A DNA stretch of 34,079 bases from Desulfurococcales archaeon (GCA_027083135.1 JALWQH010000054.1:70648-104726), one strand, 5' to 3'. Positions 7,942 through 16,769 are shown, counted from the stretch's first letter. Numbers and translations: made by a program. The notes: generated by a model not told the origin, from the sequence alone.

Positions 7942-8866
7942 GGTTGCAGTAGCCCTACTAATAGCCGCAGTGCTGGCATCACTTCTACTACCAGTAGGAC
8001 TGCCTAATATTGAAAAAGAATACAGCATACTCCTCAGGGCGGCGCCTCACGTATTAATGGTTGGAGGAGGCCCCATGATCCTGGGGGAAAGGGAGAAAGG
8101 AGTCCTCCTAATACCCCCTGCATTCACCCCTTACTCCCAGGAGGAGGTGCTGAGAATAAAGGAGCTTGCATCTTCAGGCTGGATTATCGTAATCCTCTGC
8201 GGACCAGGGTTTGAGAGAATAGTGGCCGAGGCGCTAGGGTATACGGTGTCTACAAGGCCTCTCCGCCAATATGGTGTGCAGGGCATGCTTGTATACTATG
8301 ATGACATGCGGATAAGGACCCCTCCCTTATATTCGATCTCAACGCACAGTGGCAATGCATCGGTATTAGCATCATCCCCCTACTCCTGGATCGACTATAA
8401 TGATAACGGCATATATGATCCTGGAGAGAATCTTGGAATGCATGCAGTGGCAATGGCGGCTAAGATTAATGAAGGAGTAGTTGTAGCAGTATCGGCTCCA
8501 ACACCACACCCCCTAAGAGATGCTGGTGAAGGATGGAACGAGATGCTTCTAGGCCTGCTTAGAAGATATGGGGGAAACTCAACGATATACGTTGACCTTT
8601 CAAAACAGCCCCGCCCCTCAGCAATAATGCTCCTAGCCGCGGCCTATATTATGGTGCATAGGTATGGCATACTCCTATTATCATTCACCTACCTCTCTGC
8701 AGCCACGGTGCTTGCAGGCCTTACATCCAAGCCTAAGCTTAAATCCTCTAAGACAAGAGGCGTGTGGAGGGAGAAGTATTCCTGGGGAATCCTGCCTTCA
8801 GGCCACGTTGAACTCGACGAGAAGCGTAGATCCCGCTTAGAGGCGTTATGGATTGAAGAAGTATAA
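7916..8866 (+). CDS. DUF4350-like membrane protein
   Basis: A 316-aa protein with an N-terminal hydrophobic helix (residues 9-27), an extracytoplasmic domain resembling a glutamine-amidotransferase/ThuA-like fold (HVLMVGGGP, VLLIPPAF, then SGWIIVILCGPG), and a pair of hydrophobic segments near residues 235-270 before a short cytoplasmic tail. DUF4350 proteins occur next to DUF58 and transglutaminase genes, which supports the assignment more than any motif does. The middle contains WIDYNDNGIYDPGEN, an Asp/Asn-rich stretch like a calcium-binding loop (D-N-D-N-G-x-Y-D). The TTG at 7916 has GGAGG about ten bases upstream and overlaps the preceding gene; no closer ATG exists. The function is not established. 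Confidence 0.7.
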   Translation: MYTGSQAGKVAVALLIAAVLASLLLPVGLPNIEKEYSILLRAAPHVLMVGGGPMILGEREKGVLLIPPAFTPYSQEEVLRIKELASSGWIIVILCGPGFERIVAEALGYTVSTRPLRQYGVQGMLVYYDDMRIRTPPLYSISTHSGNASVLASSPYSWIDYNDNGIYDPGENLGMHAVAMAAKINEGVVVAVSAPTPHPLRDAGEGWNEMLLGLLRRYGGNSTIYVDLSKQPRPSAIMLLAAAYIMVHRYGILLLSFTYLSAATVLAGLTSKPKLKSSKTRGVWREKYSWGILPSGHVELDEKRRSRLEALWIEEV

Positions 8867-8867
8867 T

Positions 8868-10262
8868 ATGAGTTTGCAGCGCATAGGCCTGGGGCCAGGA
8901 GTCCTAAGCCTCAGCATAGTGGTAGCAATACTTATGGCGGGTTCACTCTTCTATGAAAGCCTGCTTTCACTTCTAGCCTTAACCATGATTCTATCCCTGA
9001 TCACAGGACTCTGGGCATTGTTTAGCAGAAGTGTAGGCATGGTGGAAATGTATGTAGAGGCTGCGCCCTCCAGAATACATGCTGGGAGAACCCTTAGGCT
9101 AACGCTGAGGCTGCATAATTCCTCGCGCCTCCCCCTTATAGTTCGTGTAAGAGTTGAAAGCCCTTATAACGCGTTTTACAGGGACTATGGCTTCAAGCCC
9201 AATGTCTTGGAGGAAGTCGTTATACTCAGGCCTTTAAGCACTGCTGAAAAGCTCCTAACATTAGAGGGGCTTAAACGGGGAAGATACCTGTTAGAAAAAA
9301 TAGCGGTGAGGATCTCGGATGTCCTGGGAGTAGCAGTTGCCTCAGGCTTCTTCACCCCTCTCAATGAACCTCTAGAAATGCTGGTTATGCCTAGAATAGA
9401 GGTCATAGAGACAGCCTACCATGCGTATCGATCAGCCCTAAGGCTTCACGGCTCAGGCCTGCAGACTAGGAGAATGGGCTACGGCGTCATCTTCGCAGGG
9501 CATAGGGACTATCAGCCTGGCGATGATGCAAGGCTCATAGACTGGAAAGTCTTCGCTAGGCTTAGAAGGCTTGCAGTAAAGATGCATGAGCTTGAAGAGG
9601 AGGCCCTCTCACTCATAGTGGTAGATGCCACTAGGAGCATGATGCTAGGCCCTCCAGACAGATCAGCCCTGGACACATCTCTCTCGCTAGCCCTAAGCCT
9701 ATACGAGTACTCGAGGAGCAGGGGATCCAGGACAATGCTAGGAGCGTATAATGAGGAGCAGATCTGGATTGCAAGGGATCCCAGGCTTATTCCAATACTT
9801 CTAGCCGAGATCTATCCTGCTCCAAGGGAAGACCTGTACAGCAGATATGCTGACGTCTGGGAGAAGGCTAGAAGCGATGTAAAGCACATACAGCTCCTAA
9901 GAGTTCTGAGAGAGGCCGTTGTCCTGAATCCCCGTAGGATGAGAATACTGCTGATAACTGATCTCCCAGTAGTCTCGAATCCAACATCATTCCGCCTATA
10001 CCTTGAAAACATATTATCTGTGCTTAAAAGCAGGAGGCATGAGCTAATCATGGTTGCACCTGTCTCACCACTATTCGAACTCCGCTCGCTCAGCCATATT
10101 GATCTCAAGGGAGCGGAGCAGGCCATCAGAATATTCTCAAGAGGCTATCTTGACAATAAGAGGGTTGCATGGAGCATTGGGTATCCAGTATATTCTATGC
10201 CTCCCTCAATGAGTGTGGGCAGCATAATGCTCAAAATACTTGGCTGGCTTGCAAGGGGATAG
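8868..10262 (+). CDS. DUF58 domain protein (vWA-like, membrane anchored)
   Basis: A 464-aa protein with two hydrophobic helices near the N-terminus (about residues 10-55), a beta-rich segment (VEAAPSRIHAGRTLRLTLRL), and the DUF58 signature YQPGDDARLIDWKVFARLRR at residues 215-234. After it comes a von Willebrand A-like domain: LSLIVVDATRSMMLG carries a MIDAS-like DxTxS pattern, and LLITDLPVV a second strand. DUF58 proteins usually work with a MoxR AAA+ ATPase; no MoxR gene is present here. The ATG at 8868 follows the previous stop (8864-8866) by one base, so coupling is likely. It is probably part of one operon from 6250 to 10777. Confidence 0.88.
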   Translation: MSLQRIGLGPGVLSLSIVVAILMAGSLFYESLLSLLALTMILSLITGLWALFSRSVGMVEMYVEAAPSRIHAGRTLRLTLRLHNSSRLPLIVRVRVESPYNAFYRDYGFKPNVLEEVVILRPLSTAEKLLTLEGLKRGRYLLEKIAVRISDVLGVAVASGFFTPLNEPLEMLVMPRIEVIETAYHAYRSALRLHGSGLQTRRMGYGVIFAGHRDYQPGDDARLIDWKVFARLRRLAVKMHELEEEALSLIVVDATRSMMLGPPDRSALDTSLSLALSLYEYSRSRGSRTMLGAYNEEQIWIARDPRLIPILLAEIYPAPREDLYSRYADVWEKARSDVKHIQLLRVLREAVVLNPRRMRILLITDLPVVSNPTSFRLYLENILSVLKSRRHELIMVAPVSPLFELRSLSHIDLKGAEQAIRIFSRGYLDNKRVAWSIGYPVYSMPPSMSVGSIMLKILGWLARG

Positions 10263-10264
10263 CC

Positions 10265-10777
10265 GTGGAGCCAATATATGATGGGAGAGCAGCCATAAGC
10301 CTTGCAGCAGCTCTTTACCTGGCAGTACTCCTAATCCTAGGCTACTCCTGGATGATGGTGCTGCTAGGCCTGCTAGGCGTAGCAGCATATCTGCTTAAAC
10401 CTAGGGAGAGCCGGGGTGTGGGGGCAGTGCTCCTAGCATTATCCTCAATAACGCATTCCCCCGCCAATGCTTCATCAGCCTGCATTCAAGCCATACTGGC
10501 AGTCATCCTATTTGCATTAGTGGTTATCATGCTGATCCCCCTAGGCCTAGTAGGAGGCATTCACAGTGACCTAGCAGTAGTAATCATGGCCTCAGCGCTT
10601 CTAGCACTAGTAGCGTCAGCCGATATGCTGCTCCCCCCCTCCACATGGATGTATGAGGCCAGAGATGTTGCTACACGCATACTCATAACTCCGCCAATAG
10701 CTGCAGCCTCGTGTTACGCCTTGATGAGGCTTAAAGCGGAGCACGAGGCTTCGGGGAGAAGAGCCGAGGAGAAGTAA
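10265..10777 (+). CDS. small multi-pass membrane protein
   Basis: A 170-aa protein of mostly hydrophobic helices: about 11-27 and 30-48, then about 74-95, 99-114 and 135-151, ending in a charged tail (KAEHEASGRRAEEK). I recognise no family. It begins at GTG 10265, two bases after the DUF58 stop, and shares strand and spacing with the three genes before it, so it is probably the last member of the transglutaminase/DUF58 operon. Its role there could be a membrane platform for that complex; this is inference from context. The frame is open upstream inside the DUF58 gene, but that part reads as a shadow. Confidence 0.65.
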   Translation: MEPIYDGRAAISLAAALYLAVLLILGYSWMMVLLGLLGVAAYLLKPRESRGVGAVLLALSSITHSPANASSACIQAILAVILFALVVIMLIPLGLVGGIHSDLAVVIMASALLALVASADMLLPPSTWMYEARDVATRILITPPIAAASCYALMRLKAEHEASGRRAEEK

Positions 10778-10816
10778 TAAAATATTAATAGGGCCTCATT
10801 ACCGACTACTTATCCC

Positions 10817-11234
<418 letters not shown>

Positions 11235-11279
11235 TTATAAATGCCTGCATTCATGGTATATGTAATGATCGGCATATTT

Positions 11280-11312
11280 ATATTTATAAATATTTATGAC
11301 CATATAATATGG
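11280..11312. promoter_or_regulatory. two palindromes in the padR-ino1 divergent promoter
   Basis: ATATTTATAAATAT (11280-11293) is a perfect 14-bp palindrome overlapping the expected TATA box of ino1 (about 26-43 nt before its ATG). CCATATAATATGG (11300-11312) is a 13-bp palindrome with a single central base, just downstream at the likely transcription start. Both lie in the 88-bp gap between the divergent regulator and ino1 and would suit a dimeric winged-helix repressor. AT-rich DNA yields short palindromes by chance, so this is suggestive only. Confidence 0.4.
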
Positions 11313-11322
11313 TGGTGGAAAT

Positions 11323-12429
11323 ATGGGTAGGATACGTGTAGCATTGGCGGGTGTTGGGAACTGTGCCTCCGCACTGGTGCAGGGCACATTCTACTACAGA
11401 GAGGTAGACGACGACTCCTTTATTCCAGGCTTAATGCATCCGAGGCTGGGAGGATACCATGTTTCTGATATAGAATGGGTTGCAGCATTCGATGTATCTG
11501 AGAATAAAATAGGAAGAGACCTAGCTGAAGCAATATTCGCTGAACCCAACATAACACCCCGCTTCGCAGACATTCCCGAGAAGCTGGGAGTAGAGGTGAG
11601 TCCAGGGCCTGTGCTTGATGGAGTGGCACCTCACATGCAGGGGGTTTTCAAACCCCACGACGATGATGTATCAATGGATGACGTAGTAGATGTTCTGAGA
11701 GAATCTAAGGCCGACATACTTGTAAACCTGCTGCCCGTGGGCAGCGAGGAGGCAACACGCTTCTACGCTGAGGCTGCTAGGAGGGCGGGAGTAGCCTTCA
11801 TTAACGGCATGCCTGTATTCATAGCCAGTGACCCTACAGGGGAATGGCCGTCGAAATACGAGGAGGCAGGCCTCCCCCTCATAGGCGATGATATTAAGGG
11901 GCAGGTGGGAGCCACAATCCTTCATAGAACCCTTGTAAGGCTATTCCACTCCCGCGGAGTAAAAGTAGTTAAGACATATCAGCTGAACATAGGAGGCAAT
12001 ACAGATTTCCTTAACATGACTGTGGAGGAGAGGCTTAAAAGCAAGAGGATAAGCAAGACAAGAGCTGTTACAAGCATACTACCATACGGTGATGAGCTTG
12101 AGGCGAATAAAATGGTTAGAATAGGGCCAAGCGACTATGTTCCCTTCCTAGGGAACACGAAGATAGCCTACATATATGTTGAGGGGAAAAGCTTCGGCGA
12201 CTTCCCGATAACCGTGGAGGCAAAGCTAACAGTAGACGATAAAAGCATGTTCGCTGGAGCAATGATCGACGCTATAAGAGGAGCCAAGATAGCCCTAGAT
12301 AGAGGGGTAGCAGGACCCGTGCCTAGCGTGTCAGCATACCTGTTCAAGCATCCACCCGTACAGGCCAGCAGCGACGAAGAGGCTAGGCTCTGGTTCGAGG
12401 AGTTCGTTGAAGGTAAGCGGCCCCGCTAA
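11323..12429 (+). CDS. ino1: myo-inositol-1-phosphate synthase
   Basis: This enzyme converts glucose-6-phosphate to L-myo-inositol-1-phosphate with NAD in the cytoplasm. In hyperthermophilic archaea this feeds di-myo-inositol phosphate, a heat-protective solute, and inositol phospholipids. The 368-aa length suits the prokaryotic type. The protein opens with the Rossmann motif [16 protein letters not shown] (residues 6-21), has [12 protein letters not shown], and shows the family's NIGGNTDF and [11 protein letters not shown] blocks. The ATG has GGTGGTGG 5 nt upstream as a ribosome binding site. IPCT and DIPPS, the next two enzymes, lie at 28-29 kb. It is transcribed divergently from a PadR-like regulator. 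Confidence 0.95.
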   Translation: MGRIRVALAGVGNCASALVQGTFYYREVDDDSFIPGLMHPRLGGYHVSDIEWVAAFDVSENKIGRDLAEAIFAEPNITPRFADIPEKLGVEVSPGPVLDGVAPHMQGVFKPHDDDVSMDDVVDVLRESKADILVNLLPVGSEEATRFYAEAARRAGVAFINGMPVFIASDPTGEWPSKYEEAGLPLIGDDIKGQVGATILHRTLVRLFHSRGVKVVKTYQLNIGGNTDFLNMTVEERLKSKRISKTRAVTSILPYGDELEANKMVRIGPSDYVPFLGNTKIAYIYVEGKSFGDFPITVEAKLTVDDKSMFAGAMIDAIRGAKIALDRGVAGPVPSVSAYLFKHPPVQASSDEEARLWFEEFVEGKRPR

Positions 12430-12450
12430 CCAAACTTATTTATAGCCCTT

Positions 12451-12469
12451 CGCCGCCATAACGGCGGCG
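12451..12469 (+). promoter_or_regulatory. GC-rich hairpin in the leader of the pyr operon
   Basis: CGCCGCC (12451-12457) and GGCGGCG (12463-12469) form a perfect 7-bp stem with loop ATAAC, ending 7 nt before the pyrF start codon. A TATA-like TTATTTATA lies at 12437-12445, so the hairpin would be at or near the 5' end of the message and would cover the ribosome-binding region. It may control pyrF translation, or be a terminator for ino1; no T-run follows, which speaks against the latter. Confidence 0.4.
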
Positions 12470-12476
12470 GGCTTTC

Positions 12477-13154
12477 TTGACCCTAATAGTAGCCTTGGAT
12501 CCAGGGCCTGGCGTGGAGGGAAGCCGGGCCTATGAGTGGGCTAGAAGAATATGCACTGAAGTTAAACCCTATGCGGCAGGCTTTAAGATAGGGCTGCCAG
12601 CCCTCCTAAAAATAGGTGTGGAGAGGCTTAAAGAGGTAACCAGCAGTTGCCACGCCGAGCTAATGATCGCTGACCTCAAGCTTGCTGACATAGGGTATAT
12701 TATGAGCCTAGTAGCCGACGAGTTGTTAAACATGGGGTTTAACGCGGTAATAGCCCATGCCTTCACAGGCTACAAGGATGCACTGGAAAATCTATCAGCT
12801 ACTCTAAGAGGCCGCGGCAAGCTAATCACCGTGGCGGCCATGAGTCATAAGGGATCAGAGGAGATTATGGATAAAGTTGTAGAAGACCTGCTAGACGTAT
12901 CTATCAGGGCGGGTGCATGGGGCGTAGTCATGCCTGCAACAAGGCCTAAGCTAATAGGCTTTGGGAAGAAGAGGGGATTAACCATCCTATCACCCGGAAT
13001 AGGGGTTCAGGGGGCAAAACCTGGCACAGCGCTTTGCAGCGGAGCAGACTACGAGATAGTTGGGAGAAGCATAACAGGTAGCCCTAATCCAGGGGAAGCA
13101 GCTAGGAAAATAGTGGAGGCGCAGAGGGAGGCGATGGCTGAATGCAGGGCCTAG
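12477..13154 (+). CDS. pyrF: orotidine 5'-phosphate decarboxylase
   Basis: The enzyme decarboxylates OMP to UMP, the last step of de novo pyrimidine synthesis. The 225-aa protein has the catalytic DLKLADI motif (Asp66, Lys68, Asp71), the N-terminal IVALDPG (4-10), GFKIG with Lys37, and the phosphate-binding end (ILSPGIGVQG, then DYEIVGRSITGSPNPGEAA). All catalytic residues are present. It starts at TTG 12477; no ATG is close. It is the first gene of the pyr cluster and overlaps pyrE by 13 bp. Confidence 0.95.
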   Translation: MTLIVALDPGPGVEGSRAYEWARRICTEVKPYAAGFKIGLPALLKIGVERLKEVTSSCHAELMIADLKLADIGYIMSLVADELLNMGFNAVIAHAFTGYKDALENLSATLRGRGKLITVAAMSHKGSEEIMDKVVEDLLDVSIRAGAWGVVMPATRPKLIGFGKKRGLTILSPGIGVQGAKPGTALCSGADYEIVGRSITGSPNPGEAARKIVEAQREAMAECRA

Positions 13155-13717
13155 AAGAATGGCTTGCCAAAGAACTGTATGGGAAATCAATGCTGCTTCT
13201 AGGCAGATTTAAGCTTTCCTCAGGAGGCTACAGCACCTATTACTTCGACCTGAGAAGAATGTACAGCTACCCCGACATATATAGGCGTATTATAGAGGCC
13301 TTCGGAGACCTCGTATGCCTCAACGGGTGCCCCGACATGCTTATAGGAGTGGCTACCGCAGGCATACCTCTAGCAGCCATGACGGCTTGGCTTAAAGGCC
13401 TGTCCATGGGATATGTGAGGATAGAGCGGAAGAGCCATGGTGGAGGACGTTTCGTGGAAGGCGTGGTGGAGGGGCGCAGCATCATCGTGGTAGATGATGT
13501 TGCCACCACTGGCAGAAGCATAGCTGAAGCAGTGGAGAAGGTGAGGAAAAGCGGTGGGATGGTTCGTGGAGCAGCAGTAATTATTGATAGAGAGGAGGGG
13601 GCAGAAGAGCTTCTAGGCAAAATGGGTGTGAAGCTATATAGCTTAGCCAAGGCTCCCAATATTCTTAGGATACTAGGCGTAAATCCTGGGAGCCTTGGAG
13701 AGGGAGGGAAAAGCTAA
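13142..13717 (+). CDS. pyrE: orotate phosphoribosyltransferase
   Basis: The enzyme joins orotate and PRPP to give OMP. The 191-aa protein shows the PRPP-binding motif IIVVDDVATTGRS (114-126), the catalytic-loop Lys in YVRIERKSHGGG (Lys97), and the N-terminal KLSSGGYSTYYFDLRR, which forms the orotate site. The length is normal for archaeal PyrE. ATG 13142 lies inside the end of pyrF, so the two are coupled; OMP passes directly from PyrE to PyrF. Confidence 0.95.
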   Translation: MQGLEEWLAKELYGKSMLLLGRFKLSSGGYSTYYFDLRRMYSYPDIYRRIIEAFGDLVCLNGCPDMLIGVATAGIPLAAMTAWLKGLSMGYVRIERKSHGGGRFVEGVVEGRSIIVVDDVATTGRSIAEAVEKVRKSGGMVRGAAVIIDREEGAEELLGKMGVKLYSLAKAPNILRILGVNPGSLGEGGKS

Positions 13718-13750
13718 TAAGCCTGCTCCCCACTCATCAAGGTCGGGCTT

Positions 13751-14467
13751 TTGGATTCAGGAGTAGATGCGAGGGAGCCTGAAGCAAGGGATTATACTAG
13801 GCCTCCGCGCCTTCTCCACGGGATTCCACGACCCTTTAAGATTACAAGTATTAGGGAGGAGAGCCTGGGAGAGGCGGGTTTCCTTGAAGTAGAGGCTGTT
13901 AGCCTTAGTGAATTAATAGAGGGTTGGGAGGGGCCTCCGCAATTCGCGCTGCTTGCCTCTCCAGGATTATGCGAGGATAAGGCTCCCATATTAGAGGCAG
14001 GTAACAATAGGGTGCTCATAGCTGTTAGCATGAATAGCGTATGCGCCGAGCAGCTGTCTGACGCTTACATACTTCTCAAGCTCCCCTTAGGGCGACGCGT
14101 ATCTTTCAATGAGGGGAGAATCGCACTAATAGCTGAGTCTAAGAAGCAGGTTGTATGGCTTGCACCATTCTCTAGGAGGAGCCGAGACCACATGGTAGTA
14201 TTCGCCCCTAAGCCCGGAGAGGTTGATGAGATTATAGGTGGAGGAGGGGTTGACGAGTTCGTAGTGGCAGGCAGCGTAGGATACCTGAGGAAAATGGCAG
14301 AAGTATTCATTGCTAACGGCGTAGATCCATTGATGATCGCTGACACGCAGGTTAAATGCGGCCTAGGCCTCTGTGGAAGCTGTTTGATAGAGGGGACAGG
14401 CCTTCTAGCATGCGTGGAAGGACCTGGGCTGCGGGCATCCCTGCTTATAGGGGGTGATAGGAGATGA
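13751..14467 (+). CDS. PyrK-like electron-transfer subunit of dihydroorotate dehydrogenase, divergent
   Basis: PyrK carries FAD and a [2Fe-2S] cluster and passes electrons from PyrD-type 1B enzyme to NAD. This 238-aa protein has the C-terminal [2Fe-2S] motif CGLGLCGSCLIEGTGLLAC with four cysteines in family spacing, followed by EGPG. The flavin motif RxYS and the nucleotide motif GGGxGxxP of standard PyrK are not evident: the region reads LPLGRRVSFNEG, and IIGGGGVDEFVVAGSVGYL instead. It may therefore use a different cofactor arrangement or acceptor, such as ferredoxin. The TTG start at 13751 is uncertain. The stop overlaps pyrC (ATGA), and pyrD is in the same operon, which supports the role. 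Confidence 0.75.
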   Translation: MDSGVDAREPEARDYTRPPRLLHGIPRPFKITSIREESLGEAGFLEVEAVSLSELIEGWEGPPQFALLASPGLCEDKAPILEAGNNRVLIAVSMNSVCAEQLSDAYILLKLPLGRRVSFNEGRIALIAESKKQVVWLAPFSRRSRDHMVVFAPKPGEVDEIIGGGGVDEFVVAGSVGYLRKMAEVFIANGVDPLMIADTQVKCGLGLCGSCLIEGTGLLACVEGPGLRASLLIGGDRR

Positions 14468-15780
14468 GCGTCTGCGTAGAGGCAAGAGCCCTGCTGAGAG
14501 GCAGAGTTATGCCTGTAACTCTGGTCATAGAGAACGGTGTTGTGATCGAATCGTGGTTCGGGAATTCCTGTCCCCCAGGCTACGAGAAATTCTCGTTCAC
14601 CCGTGAAGGCTTAGTTCTCCTACCTGGACTCATAGATCTACACGTACATCTCAGAGGGCTTAATCAAAGCTATAAGGAAGACGAGTATACGGGGACAGCA
14701 GCGGCTGCGGCTGGAGGCTATACTGGAGTAGTCGATATGCCTAACACTTATCCGAAGATCAATACTTTAAGCACACTTAGATCTAAGGTTAAAGCCTATG
14801 AGGATAAGGCGCTGGTAAACTATGGGATCCATGTGGGTGTTCCCGTGGAGAGAGCTTACGAGCTGCTTAGAAGCCCTGTGGTTATGGGGCTTAAAATATA
14901 TCCCTACGACTTATATAATGCCGAGTCTGTGAGAGAAGCTTCTAGAGCTGCAGGAATGCTGGGTAAGCCTGTTATAGTTCATTGCGAGCATCCCGCCGCC
15001 ATAAGGGAGGGGTGTAGGGCGGGTGAGAGATGGATATGCAGGGGCCTGGAAGCCGAGAAGCTCTGTTTAAGGGAGGTGCAGAGGCTTATTGATCCTCAAG
15101 CCCATGTTCACGTAACCCATGCAACATCCCCTGAACTCGTGTATGGTGCTAGAAGCCTGGGCTTCACGGTTGACACCTGTCCCCACTACTTCATGCTTTC
15201 ATCAGATGATGAGAGGAAGCTTGGATGCTTAGGCAAGGTTAACCCTCCGCTGAGGCCGAGGAGCATTGCTGATAAAATGCTGGAGCTTGTCGTCGACGGG
15301 GGGGTTGATGCCCTGGTGAGCGACCATGCACCCCACACTGTGGAGGAGAAGAACATGGGCTTCGACATATGCCCTGCAGGCATGACTGGGCTTGAAGCAT
15401 ACTCGAGGATAATGTTAGACCTCGCCCTAAGAGGGCTGATTAGGCTGGAGCTTATGGTGAAGCTCATGTCAACGGGGCCTGCAAGAATACTGGGTATTAG
15501 GAGATATGGATGCATTGAAAACGGATGCAGGGCTAATTACACTATAATAAATATTAAAAAGGGAGGCGTGATAAGGCCCTGCCTCTTCTACAGTAAGGCT
15601 AAGTACTCCCCCTTCGAGGGGTATAGGCATAGGGGAGATATAGAGGCAACCATTGTGAACGGCCTCCCCATATACCTGGATGGAGAATTAATCCCTGAGA
15701 ACAGGTTACCCGTGCCTCTAGGTGAGTGGACATGTTCCTTGAGACGCAGGTTATGGGTCTTAGACTCAGAAACCCGCTAA
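14464..15780 (+). CDS. pyrC: dihydroorotase
   Basis: The enzyme cyclises N-carbamoylaspartate to dihydroorotate; it is a zinc amidohydrolase. In 438 aa the metal ligands and catalytic residues are visible: His60 and His62 in LIDLHVHLRG, the candidate carboxylated Lys144 in GLKIYPYD, His173 in VIVHCEHP, His219 in HVTHATS, and Asp287 in VSDHAPHT. MPNTYP (92-97) is also typical. ATG 14464 overlaps the stop of the PyrK-like gene by 4 nt. Its last 49 bp are shared, in another frame, with the start of pyrD. Confidence 0.94.
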   Translation: MSVCVEARALLRGRVMPVTLVIENGVVIESWFGNSCPPGYEKFSFTREGLVLLPGLIDLHVHLRGLNQSYKEDEYTGTAAAAAGGYTGVVDMPNTYPKINTLSTLRSKVKAYEDKALVNYGIHVGVPVERAYELLRSPVVMGLKIYPYDLYNAESVREASRAAGMLGKPVIVHCEHPAAIREGCRAGERWICRGLEAEKLCLREVQRLIDPQAHVHVTHATSPELVYGARSLGFTVDTCPHYFMLSSDDERKLGCLGKVNPPLRPRSIADKMLELVVDGGVDALVSDHAPHTVEEKNMGFDICPAGMTGLEAYSRIMLDLALRGLIRLELMVKLMSTGPARILGIRRYGCIENGCRANYTIINIKKGGVIRPCLFYSKAKYSPFEGYRHRGDIEATIVNGLPIYLDGELIPENRLPVPLGEWTCSLRRRLWVLDSETR

Positions 15781-16640
15781 TGAACGCCAGCGGGATCCTC
15801 GGAGATAAGGGAGAATTATTGGAGAGGCTGGCTGACTCGGGATTAGGAGCCGTTGTTTCGAAAACCATAACTCCCGAGCCGCGTAGAGGCTATGATCCCC
15901 CCATAATCTTAGCCCTACCTAGTGGAGGAGTGCTTAACGCTGTTGGCCTAGCTAATCCCGGGATGAATGCATTAGATGAGCTGCTCTCAAGAATTAGAGA
16001 TAGAGATGTGCCTGTAATAGTGAGCGTTGGGGGTAGAACCCCTGAGGAATACGCGGCTGTTGCAGGCAGGGCTGAGGAGGCTGGAGCCAGTGCAGTGGAG
16101 ATCAATCTGAGCTGCCCTCACACAGAGGGGTATGGGGCAGACACAGCGTCAACCATAGATATGATTAGAAGAATAGTTGGAGCAGTAGCCTCCACCATAT
16201 CGATACCTGTGTCAGCTAAGCTTGGCTGGAGTCCACAGCTAGTATCAGCAGTCAGCACAGCGCTTAGCTCAGGGGCCTCGGCAGTCACACTGATAAACGT
16301 TTTGAAGGCCATGTATATAGACGTGTATACGGGGAGACCTGTCCTCACACACGGCATCGGTGGGTTGGGAGGCCCGCCAGTACACCCTGTTGCCGTAGCC
16401 TCCGTCTACATGGCGTACAGGGAGACGGGCGCAGATATCATTGGGGTTGGAGGAGTATACGATTGGAGAAGCGCTGTAGAGCTGATCCTTGCAGGGGCGA
16501 AAGCCGTTGGAATAGGCAGTATGATTCTAGGCAGAGAACGCATACTAGTTAAAGAGATCACAGATGGAATGAGGAAATGGCTTAAGGAGATGGGACTAGC
16601 ATCCATCAAGGAAGCCGTAGGATTAGCGCATAGAAGATAG
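15732..16640 (+). CDS. pyrD: dihydroorotate dehydrogenase, class 1B-like catalytic subunit
   Basis: This FMN enzyme oxidises dihydroorotate to orotate. The 302-aa protein has NPLMNASGILGDKGEL (14-29), LNAVGLANPG (68-77), and the class 1 catalytic cysteine in VEINLSCPHTEGYG (Cys128). FMN phosphate binding is at IIGVGGVYDW and AVGIGSMIL. A catalytic Cys rather than Ser marks class 1, and the neighbouring PyrK-like gene suggests 1B. ATG 15732 has GGTGAG five bases upstream; GTG 15726 is an alternative. Either start lies inside pyrC, giving an overlap of about 50 bp. It is the last gene of the operon. Confidence 0.94.
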   Translation: MFLETQVMGLRLRNPLMNASGILGDKGELLERLADSGLGAVVSKTITPEPRRGYDPPIILALPSGGVLNAVGLANPGMNALDELLSRIRDRDVPVIVSVGGRTPEEYAAVAGRAEEAGASAVEINLSCPHTEGYGADTASTIDMIRRIVGAVASTISIPVSAKLGWSPQLVSAVSTALSSGASAVTLINVLKAMYIDVYTGRPVLTHGIGGLGGPPVHPVAVASVYMAYRETGADIIGVGGVYDWRSAVELILAGAKAVGIGSMILGRERILVKEITDGMRKWLKEMGLASIKEAVGLAHRR

Positions 16641-16769
16641 ATGAGCAGAAGCAAGTATTTAGCATTACAGATTGATTAGGGCAGAAACATTAGATTATAG
16701 CTTCTTTTATATTGATTTGTATCCTTTTTACGGGTGGGGAGGATTCATATGCATCGTCGGCTACAATAC
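16641..16769. other. intergenic, downstream of the pyr operon
   Basis: There is no convincing coding region. The stretch contains AT-rich segments (TTTTATATTGATTTG near 16702-16716) and ATTCATATGC at 16743-16752, which could be a TATA box for the GC-rich element that begins near 16770. Nothing else was recognised. Confidence 0.4.

Noticed and set aside
12451-12469. Hairpin as a bacterial-type terminator for ino1
   Set aside because: No T-run follows and it sits immediately before the next start codon.
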